Shown: positions 37,957 through 45,409, numbered from the stretch's first letter. The stretch: 64,000 nt of DNA from an uncultured Pelagibacteraceae bacterium (GCA_902622245.1 CACNPC010000001.1:248001-312000); one strand, 5' to 3'. Numbers and translations are program-made. The notes: generated by a model from the letters alone, not told the origin.

Positions 37957-38151
37957 ATTAAAATAGAAGTAAAAGATAATAATGTAGAACAAGCACTGAG
38001 AGTTTTAAAAAGAAAGCTCCAGAGAGATGGTTTTTTTAAAATAATTAAACTTAAGAATAATTATGAAAAACCTTCTGAAAAAAAGAAAAGAATTCTTCAG
38101 GAAAATATTAAAAGAGTTAAAAAACTTAACAAGCTCAAAAATAGGATTTAA
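37957..38151 (+). CDS. rpsU: 30S ribosomal protein S21 (bS21), probable AUU start
   Basis: Small basic protein of the 30S subunit that aids mRNA recognition. With the start at the ATT at 37957 it has 64 residues, KIEVKDNNVEQALRVLKRKL onward, ending in a Lys/Arg-rich tail. No in-frame ATG or GTG exists near the start. A perfect GGAGG sits at 37947-37951, 5 bases before this ATT, and alphaproteobacterial S21 typically reads M-x-x-x-x-[RK]-D-N-N with Asp at position 7, exactly as given by ATT. An in-frame TTG at 37945 lies upstream of and partly inside the GGAGG, so it is a poor alternative. Confidence 0.85.
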   Translation: MKIEVKDNNVEQALRVLKRKLQRDGFFKIIKLKNNYEKPSEKKKRILQENIKRVKKLNKLKNRI

Positions 38152-38155
38152 ATAT

Positions 38156-38232
38156 CGCGGGGTGGAGCAGCCTGGTAGCTCGCAAGGCTCATAACCTTGA
38201 GGTCGGCGGTTCAAATCCGTCCCCCGCAACCA
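38156..38232 (+). tRNA. Initiator tRNA-fMet (anticodon CAT)
   Basis: 77-nt tRNA with encoded CCA. Acceptor CGCGGGG faces CCCCGCA, leaving the C1-A72 mismatch diagnostic of formylatable bacterial initiators. Anticodon arm CAAGG/CCTTG encloses CTCATAA with anticodon CAT. T-loop TTCAAAT closed by GGCGG/CCGTC-type pairs. It follows rpsU by 4 bases, so it is probably in the same transcript, and points toward pntB on the other strand. Confidence 0.96.
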
Positions 38233-38251
38233 ATTTAGTATAAGTTAGGTT

Positions 38252-39646
38252 CTATATATTTTTTACTATTTCTTCTGTCATTTTTTTTGCATCTGAAAAT
38301 AACATAAGGGTATTATCTCTATAGAACAAATCGTTATCTATTCCTGCATAACCAGGGGATAAACTTCTTTTAACAAACAACACAGATTTGCTTTTTTCTA
38401 CATCTAAAACTGGCATTCCATATATTGGGCTTTGTGGATCTGTCTTTGCGACTGGGTTAGTAACATCATTTGCTCCAATAACATAAGCTACATCACAATT
38501 TGCAAAATCATTATTAATTTCCTCTAATTCAAAAACCTCATCGTAAGGAACATTCGCCTCTGCAAGAAGAACATTCATGTGGCCAGGCATTCGACCAGCT
38601 ACAGGATGTATTGCATAAGATACTTTTACTCCATTTTTTTTTAATGCATCTACCATTTCTCTAAGTGCATGTTGCGCTTGAGCTACAGCCATACCATAAC
38701 CTGGAACAATTATTACAGATGAAGCATTCTTCATTAAAAAGGCAGCATCATCTGCATTTCCATTTTTTACAGGTTTTTGTTCTTTATCTTTAGAACTGGA
38801 AGTCTCTTCATTTGCACCCCAACCTCCTAATATGACATTAAAAAATGATCTATTCATTCCTTTACACATAATATAAGAAAGAATTGCTCCTGATGATCCA
38901 ACTAATGCTCCAGTAATTATTAAAGCAGTATTTTCTAATGTAAAACCTATCCCTGCAGCAGCCCATCCAGAGTATGAGTTTAACATTGAAATAACAACTG
39001 GCATGTCTGCTCCACCAATTGGAATAATTAATAACAGACCAACTATAAAAGATATTAATACAAGTGACCAAAATACATTAGATGCTTGGGTGTTGCATAA
39101 ATAATAAATTAGAAAAATTATTGTCAATCCTAGTAGCAAATTAAGATAGTGCTGACCTTTGAAGGTTATAGGTGAACCTGACATTATTCCTCTTAATTTT
39201 AAAAATGCGATTATAGAACCAGAAAAAGTTATTGCTCCGATTGCAGCTCCTAAAGACATTTCTATAAGACTTGCAAGCTTTATTTGTCCAACAACCCCTA
39301 AATTAAATGCCTCTGGTTTCAAAAATGCTGATACAGCTACAAATACCGCTGCAAGACCTACTAAACTATGAAATCCAGCAACTAATTCTGGCATTGCTGT
39401 CATTGGTATTCTAAAAGCTATAAATGCCCCAACAGCTCCACCAATCAATAAAAAAATCAATACATAAATAAATCCAGGGCCAAAATTTCCAACGGAAAGA
39501 AAGGTGACAATTATTGAAATAGTCATACCAGCGATTCCAAAATAGTTTCCTTGCCTTGAGGTTTCTGGGGAAGATAATCCCCTTAAAGCTAAAATAAATA
39601 AAATTCCTGAAATTAAATAAAATATTGCTGATAAATTTGCAGACAT
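38252..39646 (-). CDS. pntB: NAD(P) transhydrogenase subunit beta
   Basis: Proton-translocating transhydrogenase beta subunit, which uses the proton gradient to make NADPH from NADH. The 464 residues have an N-terminal region with about nine transmembrane segments (to about residue 260), a linker of charged residues (SSSKDKEQKPVKNGN) and the C-terminal NADP-binding dIII domain with VPGYGMAVAQAQHALREM, HPVAGRMPGHMNVLLAEANV and the final RSLSPGYAGIDNDLFY. Complete. Last gene of the pnt set, 19 bases from the tRNA-fMet end. Confidence 0.96.
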   Translation of the reverse strand: MSANLSAIFYLISGILFILALRGLSSPETSRQGNYFGIAGMTISIIVTFLSVGNFGPGFIYVLIFLLIGGAVGAFIAFRIPMTAMPELVAGFHSLVGLAAVFVAVSAFLKPEAFNLGVVGQIKLASLIEMSLGAAIGAITFSGSIIAFLKLRGIMSGSPITFKGQHYLNLLLGLTIIFLIYYLCNTQASNVFWSLVLISFIVGLLLIIPIGGADMPVVISMLNSYSGWAAAGIGFTLENTALIITGALVGSSGAILSYIMCKGMNRSFFNVILGGWGANEETSSSKDKEQKPVKNGNADDAAFLMKNASSVIIVPGYGMAVAQAQHALREMVDALKKNGVKVSYAIHPVAGRMPGHMNVLLAEANVPYDEVFELEEINNDFANCDVAYVIGANDVTNPVAKTDPQSPIYGMPVLDVEKSKSVLFVKRSLSPGYAGIDNDLFYRDNTLMLFSDAKKMTEEIVKNI

Positions 39647-39648
39647 AA

Positions 39649-39948
39649 TTATTTTTTCTTTTTCTTGTACATTTGAAGCATTCTTTGAGTAACTAAAAAG
39701 CCACCAAAAATATTAACAGCTGCTAAAATTATAGCGAGAAAACCAAATATATTAGAAATTTCAAATATATTATTTGAGCTTGCAAGAGCCGCTATTATTG
39801 CGCCAACAATAATAACTGATGAGATTGCATTTGTAACAGACATGAGTGGAGTATGAAGAGATGGAGTAACACTCCAAACTACATAGTATCCTACAAATAT
39901 TGATAAAATAAATATACTTAGTCTGAATATAAAAGGATCGATTTCCAT
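39649..39948 (-). CDS. pntAB: NAD(P) transhydrogenase alpha subunit, membrane part
   Basis: 99-residue membrane protein that corresponds to the C-terminal membrane segment of E. coli PntA, encoded separately in many alphaproteobacteria (three-subunit transhydrogenase). Three to four hydrophobic helices are seen; the central TPSLHTPLMSVTNAISSVI motif is the conserved dII signature. It shares one base with pntAA and lies 2 bases before pntB, so strict stoichiometric co-expression is likely. Confidence 0.95.
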   Translation of the reverse strand: MEIDPFIFRLSIFILSIFVGYYVVWSVTPSLHTPLMSVTNAISSVIIVGAIIAALASSNNIFEISNIFGFLAIILAAVNIFGGFLVTQRMLQMYKKKKK

Positions 39949-41036
39949 TATTTAACCATTGTTTTTTCTATTATTTCGTCATCTAAATTAATTTCAAAAA
40001 TTTTTTTTTCTTTATTAAATAAGTTTACTATAAAATTAAATATATTTTTTGAGTAAAGATTGGAAGCTGAAACTGGTAAATTATTTAGTATATTTCCTTC
40101 GCCCATAATTTTAACACCATTATTATTAATAATTTTATTAACTTCAGTTAATTCTGCATTGCCACCTTGTGAAGCTGCCAAATCATAAATTATTGAACCA
40201 TTTTGCATATCGTTAATCATTTCTTTTTTAATTATAAGTGGGGCTTTTTTTCCTGGAATTAACGCAGTGCATATTACAATATCAATTTTTTTTAGAGTTT
40301 CTCTTAGTAAATCCTCCTGTTTTTTTTTAAAGTCCTCTGAGGTTTCTTTTGCATAACCTCCTTCAGTTTCTAAATTTTCTGCCCCTTCCACTGTTAAAAA
40401 TTTACCACCTAGACTTTCAACTTGTTCTTTTGATGCTGATCTTACATCTGTAGCAAAAACAATAGCTCCTAATCTTTTAGCAGTTGCAATTGCTTGTAAA
40501 CCTGCAACACCGGCGCCAACAACCAATACTTTAGCAGCCGAAATAGTACCCGCTGCAGTCATCATCATAGGTATTGCTCTTTGATAATAAGCAAAAGAGT
40601 CAACCACAGCCTTATATCCCGCTAAATTTGCTTGAGAAGATAAAACATCCATAGATTGCGCTCTGGTTATTCTTGGCAAAAGTTCCATTGAAAAACAGGT
40701 AATATTTTTTTTTATAATTTCTTTTAATTTTTCCTTATTATTGTAAGGGTTTAATATGCCAATAAAAATTTGTTTGCTTCTTAGTTTGTTTAAATTATCG
40801 TCGGTTAAGATATTCATTTGTGCAATAACATTTGAATTAGATAATACTTCATCGTTACTGTTTAAAATGTTTGCTCCCTCCGATTTATATTGTTCGTCGT
40901 TGTAACCTAAATGGGTGGCATAATCTTTACATAAATAAATTTCTAGTCCTAAAGATTTATATTTTTTTACAATTTCAGGAGTTATAGCAACTCTTTTTTC
41001 AATTTTCTTATCTTCAGTTATTGATCCTATTATCAT
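39948..41036 (-). CDS. pntAA: NAD(P) transhydrogenase alpha subunit, NAD-binding part
   Basis: Soluble dI domain that binds NAD(H). 362 residues related to alanine dehydrogenase, with EKRVAITPEIVKKYKSLGL at the start, the dinucleotide-binding VLVVGAGVAGLQAIATAKRL and the RSASKEQVESLGGKF stretch. The split into PntAA and PntAB is the alphaproteobacterial arrangement. Its ATG overlaps nothing but is one base from the coxIV-like stop (TAATATG). Confidence 0.96.
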   Translation of the reverse strand: MIIGSITEDKKIEKRVAITPEIVKKYKSLGLEIYLCKDYATHLGYNDEQYKSEGANILNSNDEVLSNSNVIAQMNILTDDNLNKLRSKQIFIGILNPYNNKEKLKEIIKKNITCFSMELLPRITRAQSMDVLSSQANLAGYKAVVDSFAYYQRAIPMMMTAAGTISAAKVLVVGAGVAGLQAIATAKRLGAIVFATDVRSASKEQVESLGGKFLTVEGAENLETEGGYAKETSEDFKKKQEDLLRETLKKIDIVICTALIPGKKAPLIIKKEMINDMQNGSIIYDLAASQGGNAELTEVNKIINNNGVKIMGEGNILNNLPVSASNLYSKNIFNFIVNLFNKEKKIFEINLDDEIIEKTMVK

Positions 41037-41037
41037 A

Positions 41038-41148
41038 TTACAAAAGAAATATTGCCATTAGAATTAAAACAACAACTACAGCAATTGACCCCCAAAGAAC
41101 AAATTTAGTAAAATTATTCCAGGTATTTTTATGGCTTTCGTTATCCAT
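41038..41148 (-). CDS. Small aa3-type cytochrome c oxidase subunit IV-like membrane protein
   Basis: 36-residue ORF, too short for normal gene-length cut-offs. Sequence begins MDNESHKNTWNNFTKFVLWG and continues with one transmembrane helix rich in Val/Leu/Ile. This matches the pattern of alphaproteobacterial aa3-type oxidase subunit IV (short soluble head with TWxxF, then one helix), and that family is frequently found directly upstream of pntA. It is packed between rpmJ (7-base gap) and pntAA (1-base gap). The oxidase role is inferred from resemblance and context. Confidence 0.72.
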   Translation of the reverse strand: MDNESHKNTWNNFTKFVLWGSIAVVVVLILMAIFLL

Positions 41149-41155
41149 ATTTAAT

Positions 41156-41281
41156 TTATTTTTGTCTAGCTTTAAATTTTGGGTTTTTTTTATTTATTAT
41201 GTAAACTCTCCCTCTCCTTCTAACTAATTTAGAATTAAGATCTCTTTTTTTTAGGGATTTAAGTGAACTTGCAATTTTCAT
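41156..41281 (-). CDS. rpmJ: 50S ribosomal protein L36 (bL36), zinc-free form
   Basis: 41-residue ORF too short for normal gene-length cut-offs, clearly L36: [20 protein letters not shown] then [20 protein letters not shown]. This is the longer alphaproteobacterial type with SLKSLKxRD; the usual Cys/His zinc ligands are absent (no Cys, no His). The ATG at 41281 lies 3 bases past the epimerase stop and its stop lies 7 bases before the coxIV-like ATG, so it sits inside a polycistronic chain. Confidence 0.92.
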   Translation of the reverse strand: MKIASSLKSLKKRDLNSKLVRRRGRVYIINKKNPKFKARQK

Positions 41282-41284
41282 AAT

Positions 41285-42172
41285 TTAAATTTTCAGTTTT
41301 TTAATAAACGAACTTACGTAATCTTTCAAATTTATTTTTCCATAATATCTTCTTACTTTGTTATTATATGCTATATTCGTCAAAGCAGAGGCATATCTTT
41401 CGCCTGATCTTGGTGGTAAATATCTTATTTTTGATCCAAACATTTTTGCCACATCTTTTATTGAGTATGATTTCTTATGACTAATACTGTAATGCCTGCA
41501 TCTATTTAATTTCCAGGCTTTCAAACAAATTTCAATGGTATCAGTAATATGAGTGAATCTTCTTGTTTGCGTACCTGGTTTTACAATAGTAAGAGGCTTC
41601 TGATTAATATATTGATGTTGAAAAATTCCAATTACAGTTGCCATTGCACCTGTTTGAATTTGCTTCTCTCCATACACATTATAAAAATAAATTACCTCAA
41701 ATTTAAAATCAAACCACTTTTTTAAATTTTCTAATAATTCTAGATTTTTTGATTTAGTAAAAGCATATGGAGATAAATTTTTGTCGTTACCACGATTTCC
41801 CAATGTTGCTGAGGTTGCTGAGTAAATTAATTTAATTTTATTTTCAAGGCAAAACTTAAATACCTCTTGGGTACCCAAAGAATTTGACTCAAAACATTTG
41901 TCAAAATTTTTAAAACTTTGATAAATTCTAGAAAATTCTCCAAAATGAAATAATGAAAGTATCTTAGATTTTTTTTTTTTTAAAATTTTTGAAATATTAG
42001 TAGTTTGTCCTTTTAAATATTTAACTTTTTTATTTTTTATATGATTTTTTTTTGAACCTGAGGAATAATTATCAATACTTATAATTTTATAATTTGTTTT
42101 TTTTAATAATGCTTTGATTAAATTTGCACCTACAAAACCTGCACCACCAGTTACTATAAGTAGATTTTTCAT
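41285..42172 (-). CDS. NAD-dependent nucleotide-sugar epimerase/dehydratase (GalE-like SDR)
   Basis: Extended short-chain dehydrogenase, 295 residues. The Rossmann motif is TGGAGFVGANL at residue 8, with acidic Asp in SIDNYSSGS, catalytic Ser/Thr in SATSATLG and YxxxK as YAFTK. RRFTHITDTIEICLKAW and YLPPRSGERYAS match UDP-hexose 4-epimerase-type enzymes. The substrate is not determined. It starts 8 bases after the 3' end of the 5S rRNA and ends 3 bases before rpmJ, so this surface-sugar type gene lies on the core side of the island boundary and may be co-transcribed with the 5S rRNA. Confidence 0.85.
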   Translation of the reverse strand: MKNLLIVTGGAGFVGANLIKALLKKTNYKIISIDNYSSGSKKNHIKNKKVKYLKGQTTNISKILKKKKSKILSLFHFGEFSRIYQSFKNFDKCFESNSLGTQEVFKFCLENKIKLIYSATSATLGNRGNDKNLSPYAFTKSKNLELLENLKKWFDFKFEVIYFYNVYGEKQIQTGAMATVIGIFQHQYINQKPLTIVKPGTQTRRFTHITDTIEICLKAWKLNRCRHYSISHKKSYSIKDVAKMFGSKIRYLPPRSGERYASALTNIAYNNKVRRYYGKINLKDYVSSFIKKLKI

Positions 42173-42180
42173 TTAGATTA

Positions 42181-42296
42181 GCCTGGCAATGTCCTACTCT
42201 TCCAAGTCTTAAGACTAAGTACCATCGGCGCAGAAAGGCTTGACTTCCGAGTTCGGTATGGGATCGGGTATGACCCTTTCGCAATAATCACCAGGC
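42181..42296 (-). rRNA. rrf: 5S ribosomal RNA, detached from the rrn operon
   Basis: 116-nt gene. Terminal helix arms GCCTGG (5') and CCAGGC (3') pair; internal blocks GGGTCATACCCGATCCCATA, CCGAACTCGGAAGTCAAGCC and GCGCCGATGGTACT are canonical 5S elements. No 23S rRNA lies upstream: the next 21.7 kb on that side are polysaccharide genes. This is the arrangement described for SAR11, where HVR2 separates 23S from 5S. The exact ends may differ by a base or two. Confidence 0.96.
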
Positions 42297-42302
42297 ACAA
42301 AA

Positions 42303-42331
42303 CATATACAAAGGTAATTTATTGATGTCAA
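42303..42331 (-). promoter_or_regulatory. Predicted dedicated sigma70-type promoter of the 5S rRNA
   Basis: On the minus strand, a perfect TTGACA (42326-42331), a 17-base spacer (42309-42325) and TATATG (42303-42308). The first base of the 5S gene, 42296, is 7 bases past the -10, which is the standard initiation distance, so transcription could begin at or near the mature 5' end. It is the best -35 with ideal spacing found in the window. Confidence 0.75.
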
Positions 42332-42388
42332 TTGTAATAAACATATATTTAATTGGTAAAATTCAAATATTTTATTAAATATTTCTTA

Positions 42389-43438
42389 GTGAAAAAAAAA
42401 AAAATATTATTAGTTACTGGTTCTACAGGTTTAATTGGATCTGAAATAGTATATGAACTTAACAAGGAATATGACGTTGTTTATGGTATAGACAATAATG
42501 AGAGGTCAAAATATTTTGGTAGTCAGGGTAGTACTAGCAAAATTAAAAGTTTTTTAATTAAAAATATTAAAAATTATAAACACTTAGATCTAGATATTTC
42601 AAATAAGAAAAAAGTATTTGATTTAATAGACAGTATAAAGCCAAATAATGTTGTTCATTGTGCAGCTCAACCAAGTCATGATACTGCAGCCAGAATTCCT
42701 ATCAGAGACTTTGAAGTAAATGCATTTTCTACTTTAAATTTAATGGAAGCGTTAAGAAAAAAATCAAAAAATTCTAGCGTAATTTATTTTTCAACGAATA
42801 AAGTATACGGAGATAATCCGAATAAGATAAAATTGAAAGAAAAGAAAAAGAGATATGATTATTTACAAAAAAAGTACAGGAATGGAATCAATGAAAGTTT
42901 CAGTATAGATAATTGCTTACATTCCCTATTTGGAGCTTCTAAATTATCAGGTGATATAATAGTACAAGAATATGGACGATATTTTGATATGAAAACAACT
43001 TGTCTACGGGGAGGTTGTTTGACTGGTCCAAATCAATCAGGTGTAGAACAACATGGTTTTTTAAATTATTTGGTTAAATGTAATTTAAATAGAAAGTCAT
43101 ATACCATTAATGGTTACAAGGGCAAACAAGTCAGAGACAATATACATTCAAAAGATATAACAAATTTTGTAAAATTGTTTTTTGAATATCCGAGAATTGC
43201 AGAGATATATAACATAGGTGGAGGAAGATCCAACTCTATTTCGATCTTAGAGGCAATTGAATTAATTGAAAAAAAAACAGGAAAAAAAATGATATACAAC
43301 TATAGAAATGTACCAAGAATTGGGGACCACATATGTTATATAAGTGACTTACGAAAAATTAAGAAGCATTATCCAAAATGGGAAATAAAATATAGCTTAA
43401 GTGCAATAATTGATGATTTGATAAATGGTTTAATGTGA
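42389..43438 (+). CDS. CDP-paratose 2-epimerase (CDP-tyvelose synthase)-like SDR
   Basis: Extended SDR of the RfbE/Tyv type, interconverting C2 epimers of CDP-3,6-dideoxyhexoses. Typical blocks: TGSTGLIGSE at the start, GIDNNERSKYFG, HCAAQPSHDTAARIP, STNKVYGDNPN, SLFGASKLSGDIIVQEYGRY, CLRGGCLTGPNQSG and GYKGKQVRDNIHS. The catalytic pair is the unusual SLFGASK version, in which Phe stands near the usual Tyr, as I recall for this family. I take the GTG at 42389 (followed by 13 A) as start, since the longer frame from a TTG at 42353 adds an unrelated Lys/Phe stretch. No CDP-glucose synthase or 4,6-dehydratase is in view, so the real substrate may differ. Confidence 0.75.
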   Translation: MKKKKILLVTGSTGLIGSEIVYELNKEYDVVYGIDNNERSKYFGSQGSTSKIKSFLIKNIKNYKHLDLDISNKKKVFDLIDSIKPNNVVHCAAQPSHDTAARIPIRDFEVNAFSTLNLMEALRKKSKNSSVIYFSTNKVYGDNPNKIKLKEKKKRYDYLQKKYRNGINESFSIDNCLHSLFGASKLSGDIIVQEYGRYFDMKTTCLRGGCLTGPNQSGVEQHGFLNYLVKCNLNRKSYTINGYKGKQVRDNIHSKDITNFVKLFFEYPRIAEIYNIGGGRSNSISILEAIELIEKKTGKKMIYNYRNVPRIGDHICYISDLRKIKKHYPKWEIKYSLSAIIDDLINGLM

Positions 43439-44334
43439 TTATTGTTAATATTAAGGATGGCCTTGGAAATCAAATGTTTCAGTATGCGACAGGGTATGTT
43501 CTAGCAAAAAAAATAAATACTTCTGTAATTTGTGATACAAGATATTTGATAGAGAAAAAAAAAAATCCACCAAAAGACTACGTAATTAGAGAATTTGATT
43601 TAGATATTTTTGGGATAAAGGCTCCAAGAATAGAAACTTTTAAACTTTTACCAACATTTCAATTTTTTAAAAATTATGTAGTCCGTCACAATGTAACAAA
43701 ATTACTAGATAAATTTAATCAAAATGTTTTAATGGAAAGATCAAGAAAGATAGACCTTAGGATTATTAAAAATAAAAGAAAAAATCTTTATATTGATGGT
43801 TATTGGCAATCTGAGGAATATTTTAAAGAATATAGAAATGATATAATAAAATTGTTTAACTTTGATGATTTAATACATAAAAAAAACAACATAATATTTA
43901 AAAATGAAATTAATTTTGAGTATGATGTTTGCTTAAATGTCAGAAGGACAGATCATCTTAAAAGCAAAGAATTAGATGCTGTTACAATAAATTATTATAT
44001 AAATTCAATAAATTATTTTAAAAAAATACTAAATAAGTCTTTTAAAATTTATGTTTTTTCAGATGATCTAGAATGGTGCAGAAAAAATTTTAATAAAAAT
44101 GATAATTGTATATTTGTTGAACATGTTTTAGCAGGAGAAAAATTTAAAAATTATCTTTACTTAATGTCATGTTTCAAAAATTTTATCATACCAAATAGTT
44201 CTTTTGCCTGGTGGGCTGCCTGGCTATCAAAATTTGATAATAAAATTATTATCGCTCCAAAAAATTGGAGTGGTTTGATAAAAGAAAGTGAAATCGATAC
44301 TGTGCCTAAAAATTGGGTTAGAATTGATAATTAA
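43435..44334 (+). CDS. GT11 alpha-1,2-fucosyltransferase-like protein
   Basis: Glycosyltransferase family 11 enzyme, transferring fucose (sometimes galactose) from a nucleotide sugar. 299 residues starting at GTG with the family opener IVNIKDGLGNQMFQYATGY, then YIDGYWQSEEYF, the HxRRxD-type motif as CLNVRRTDHLK, and the C-terminal IPNSSFAWWAAWLS and IAPKNW. It overlaps the preceding epimerase by 4 nt and lies directly before gmd, which together with fcl would produce GDP-L-fucose, the expected donor. Specificity is inferred from family and neighbours. Confidence 0.85.
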   Translation: MIIVNIKDGLGNQMFQYATGYVLAKKINTSVICDTRYLIEKKKNPPKDYVIREFDLDIFGIKAPRIETFKLLPTFQFFKNYVVRHNVTKLLDKFNQNVLMERSRKIDLRIIKNKRKNLYIDGYWQSEEYFKEYRNDIIKLFNFDDLIHKKNNIIFKNEINFEYDVCLNVRRTDHLKSKELDAVTINYYINSINYFKKILNKSFKIYVFSDDLEWCRKNFNKNDNCIFVEHVLAGEKFKNYLYLMSCFKNFIIPNSSFAWWAAWLSKFDNKIIIAPKNWSGLIKESEIDTVPKNWVRIDN

Positions 44335-44392
44335 ATGGAATTATTAAATATACTTATTTAAAAAATTATCTATTAGTATATAGAATTATTTA

Positions 44393-45409
44393 ATGAAAAA
44401 AACTGCTCTTATTACCGGTATATCAGGTCAAGATGGTGCTTACCTAGCAAAACTTTTACTAAATAAAAATTATAAAGTTATAGGATCGGATAGAAGATCT
44501 TCAAGAGCAAGTTTATGGAGATTGAAGAGGCTTGGAATTGAAAAAAAAGTTATTATGGAAGAATTAGAATTAAGCGAGCTGTACGATATAAAAAGGTTAG
44601 TTCAAAAATATAAATTTAATGAGATATATAATCTTGGAGCTCAATCGTTTGTAAAAAGTTCCTTTAATAGTCCTCTATATACATCAAACGTTACTGGTAC
44701 ATCAGTTTTAAAGATACTGGAAACAATTAGAGAAATAAATCCTAAAACTAAATTTTATCAAGCCTCATCTTCAGAAATGTATGGCAAAGTTGTTGAAAAA
44801 ATTCAAAATGAAAATACAAATTTCAACCCTCAAAGTCCCTATGCAATTGCAAAAGTATTTGGACATTATACAACAAAACTTTACAGAGAATCTTACAATA
44901 TTTTTGCAGTATCTGGCATTTTATTTAACCATGAATCTCCATTAAGAGGTGAAGAATTTGTGACTAGAAAAATAACATTAGGACTTGTTAAAATCATAAA
45001 GGGAGATCTTAAATGTTTAGAACTTGGAAATATATATGCTAAAAGAGATTGGGGTTATGCCAAAGAATATGTTGAGGCAATATGGAAAATGCTTCAACAA
45101 AAAAAACCTGAAGATTTTGTAATTTCTACTGGTAAAACATTTTCAGTAAAACAATTCATAAATGAAACTTTAAAGTTTCTTAAAATAAATGGAAAATGGA
45201 TTGGTAAAGGTCTTAATGAAAGATTAATTAACAAAAGAAATGGAAAAACAATTATTAAGATAAATCCTAAATTTTTTAGACCAGCTGAGGTAGATATTTT
45301 AATTGGAGATTCTTCCAAAGCACACAAAGTTCTAAAGTGGAAGCCGAGGGTTAAACTTAAAGAATTAGTTAAAATAATGCTAGAGTCCGAATTAAAATTT
45401 TATAACTAA
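44393..45409 (+). CDS. gmd: GDP-mannose 4,6-dehydratase
   Basis: Converts GDP-mannose to GDP-4-keto-6-deoxymannose, the branch point to GDP-fucose, perosamine and colitose. 338 residues with ITGISGQDGAYLAKLLL at the N-terminus, YNLGAQSFVKSSF, QASSSEMYGK with the catalytic Ser/Glu, SPYAIAKVFGH with the Tyr-Lys pair, NHESPLRGEEFVTRK and KRDWGYAKEYVEAIW. It is preceded by a 58-base gap and converges on fcl with a 4-nt overlap. All active-site residues are present. Confidence 0.93.
   Translation: MKKTALITGISGQDGAYLAKLLLNKNYKVIGSDRRSSRASLWRLKRLGIEKKVIMEELELSELYDIKRLVQKYKFNEIYNLGAQSFVKSSFNSPLYTSNVTGTSVLKILETIREINPKTKFYQASSSEMYGKVVEKIQNENTNFNPQSPYAIAKVFGHYTTKLYRESYNIFAVSGILFNHESPLRGEEFVTRKITLGLVKIIKGDLKCLELGNIYAKRDWGYAKEYVEAIWKMLQQKKPEDFVISTGKTFSVKQFINETLKFLKINGKWIGKGLNERLINKRNGKTIIKINPKFFRPAEVDILIGDSSKAHKVLKWKPRVKLKELVKIMLESELKFYN

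Noticed and set aside
38005-38229. 74-residue minus-strand ORF (MRGTDLNRRPQGYEP...)
   Set aside because: Antisense to tRNA-fMet and rpsU; the RRPQGYEP-like string is the usual false peptide opposite tRNA genes.
42087-42284. 65-residue minus-strand ORF starting MRKGHTRSHTELG across the 5S gene
   Set aside because: It is a translation of the 5S rRNA itself running into the epimerase gene; such peptides are a well-known annotation artefact.
42297-42360. Possible attachment site or direct repeat at the island boundary
   Set aside because: No repeat of the 5S end or of flanking bases was found elsewhere in the window and no integrase is present; only the 5S promoter explains the region.
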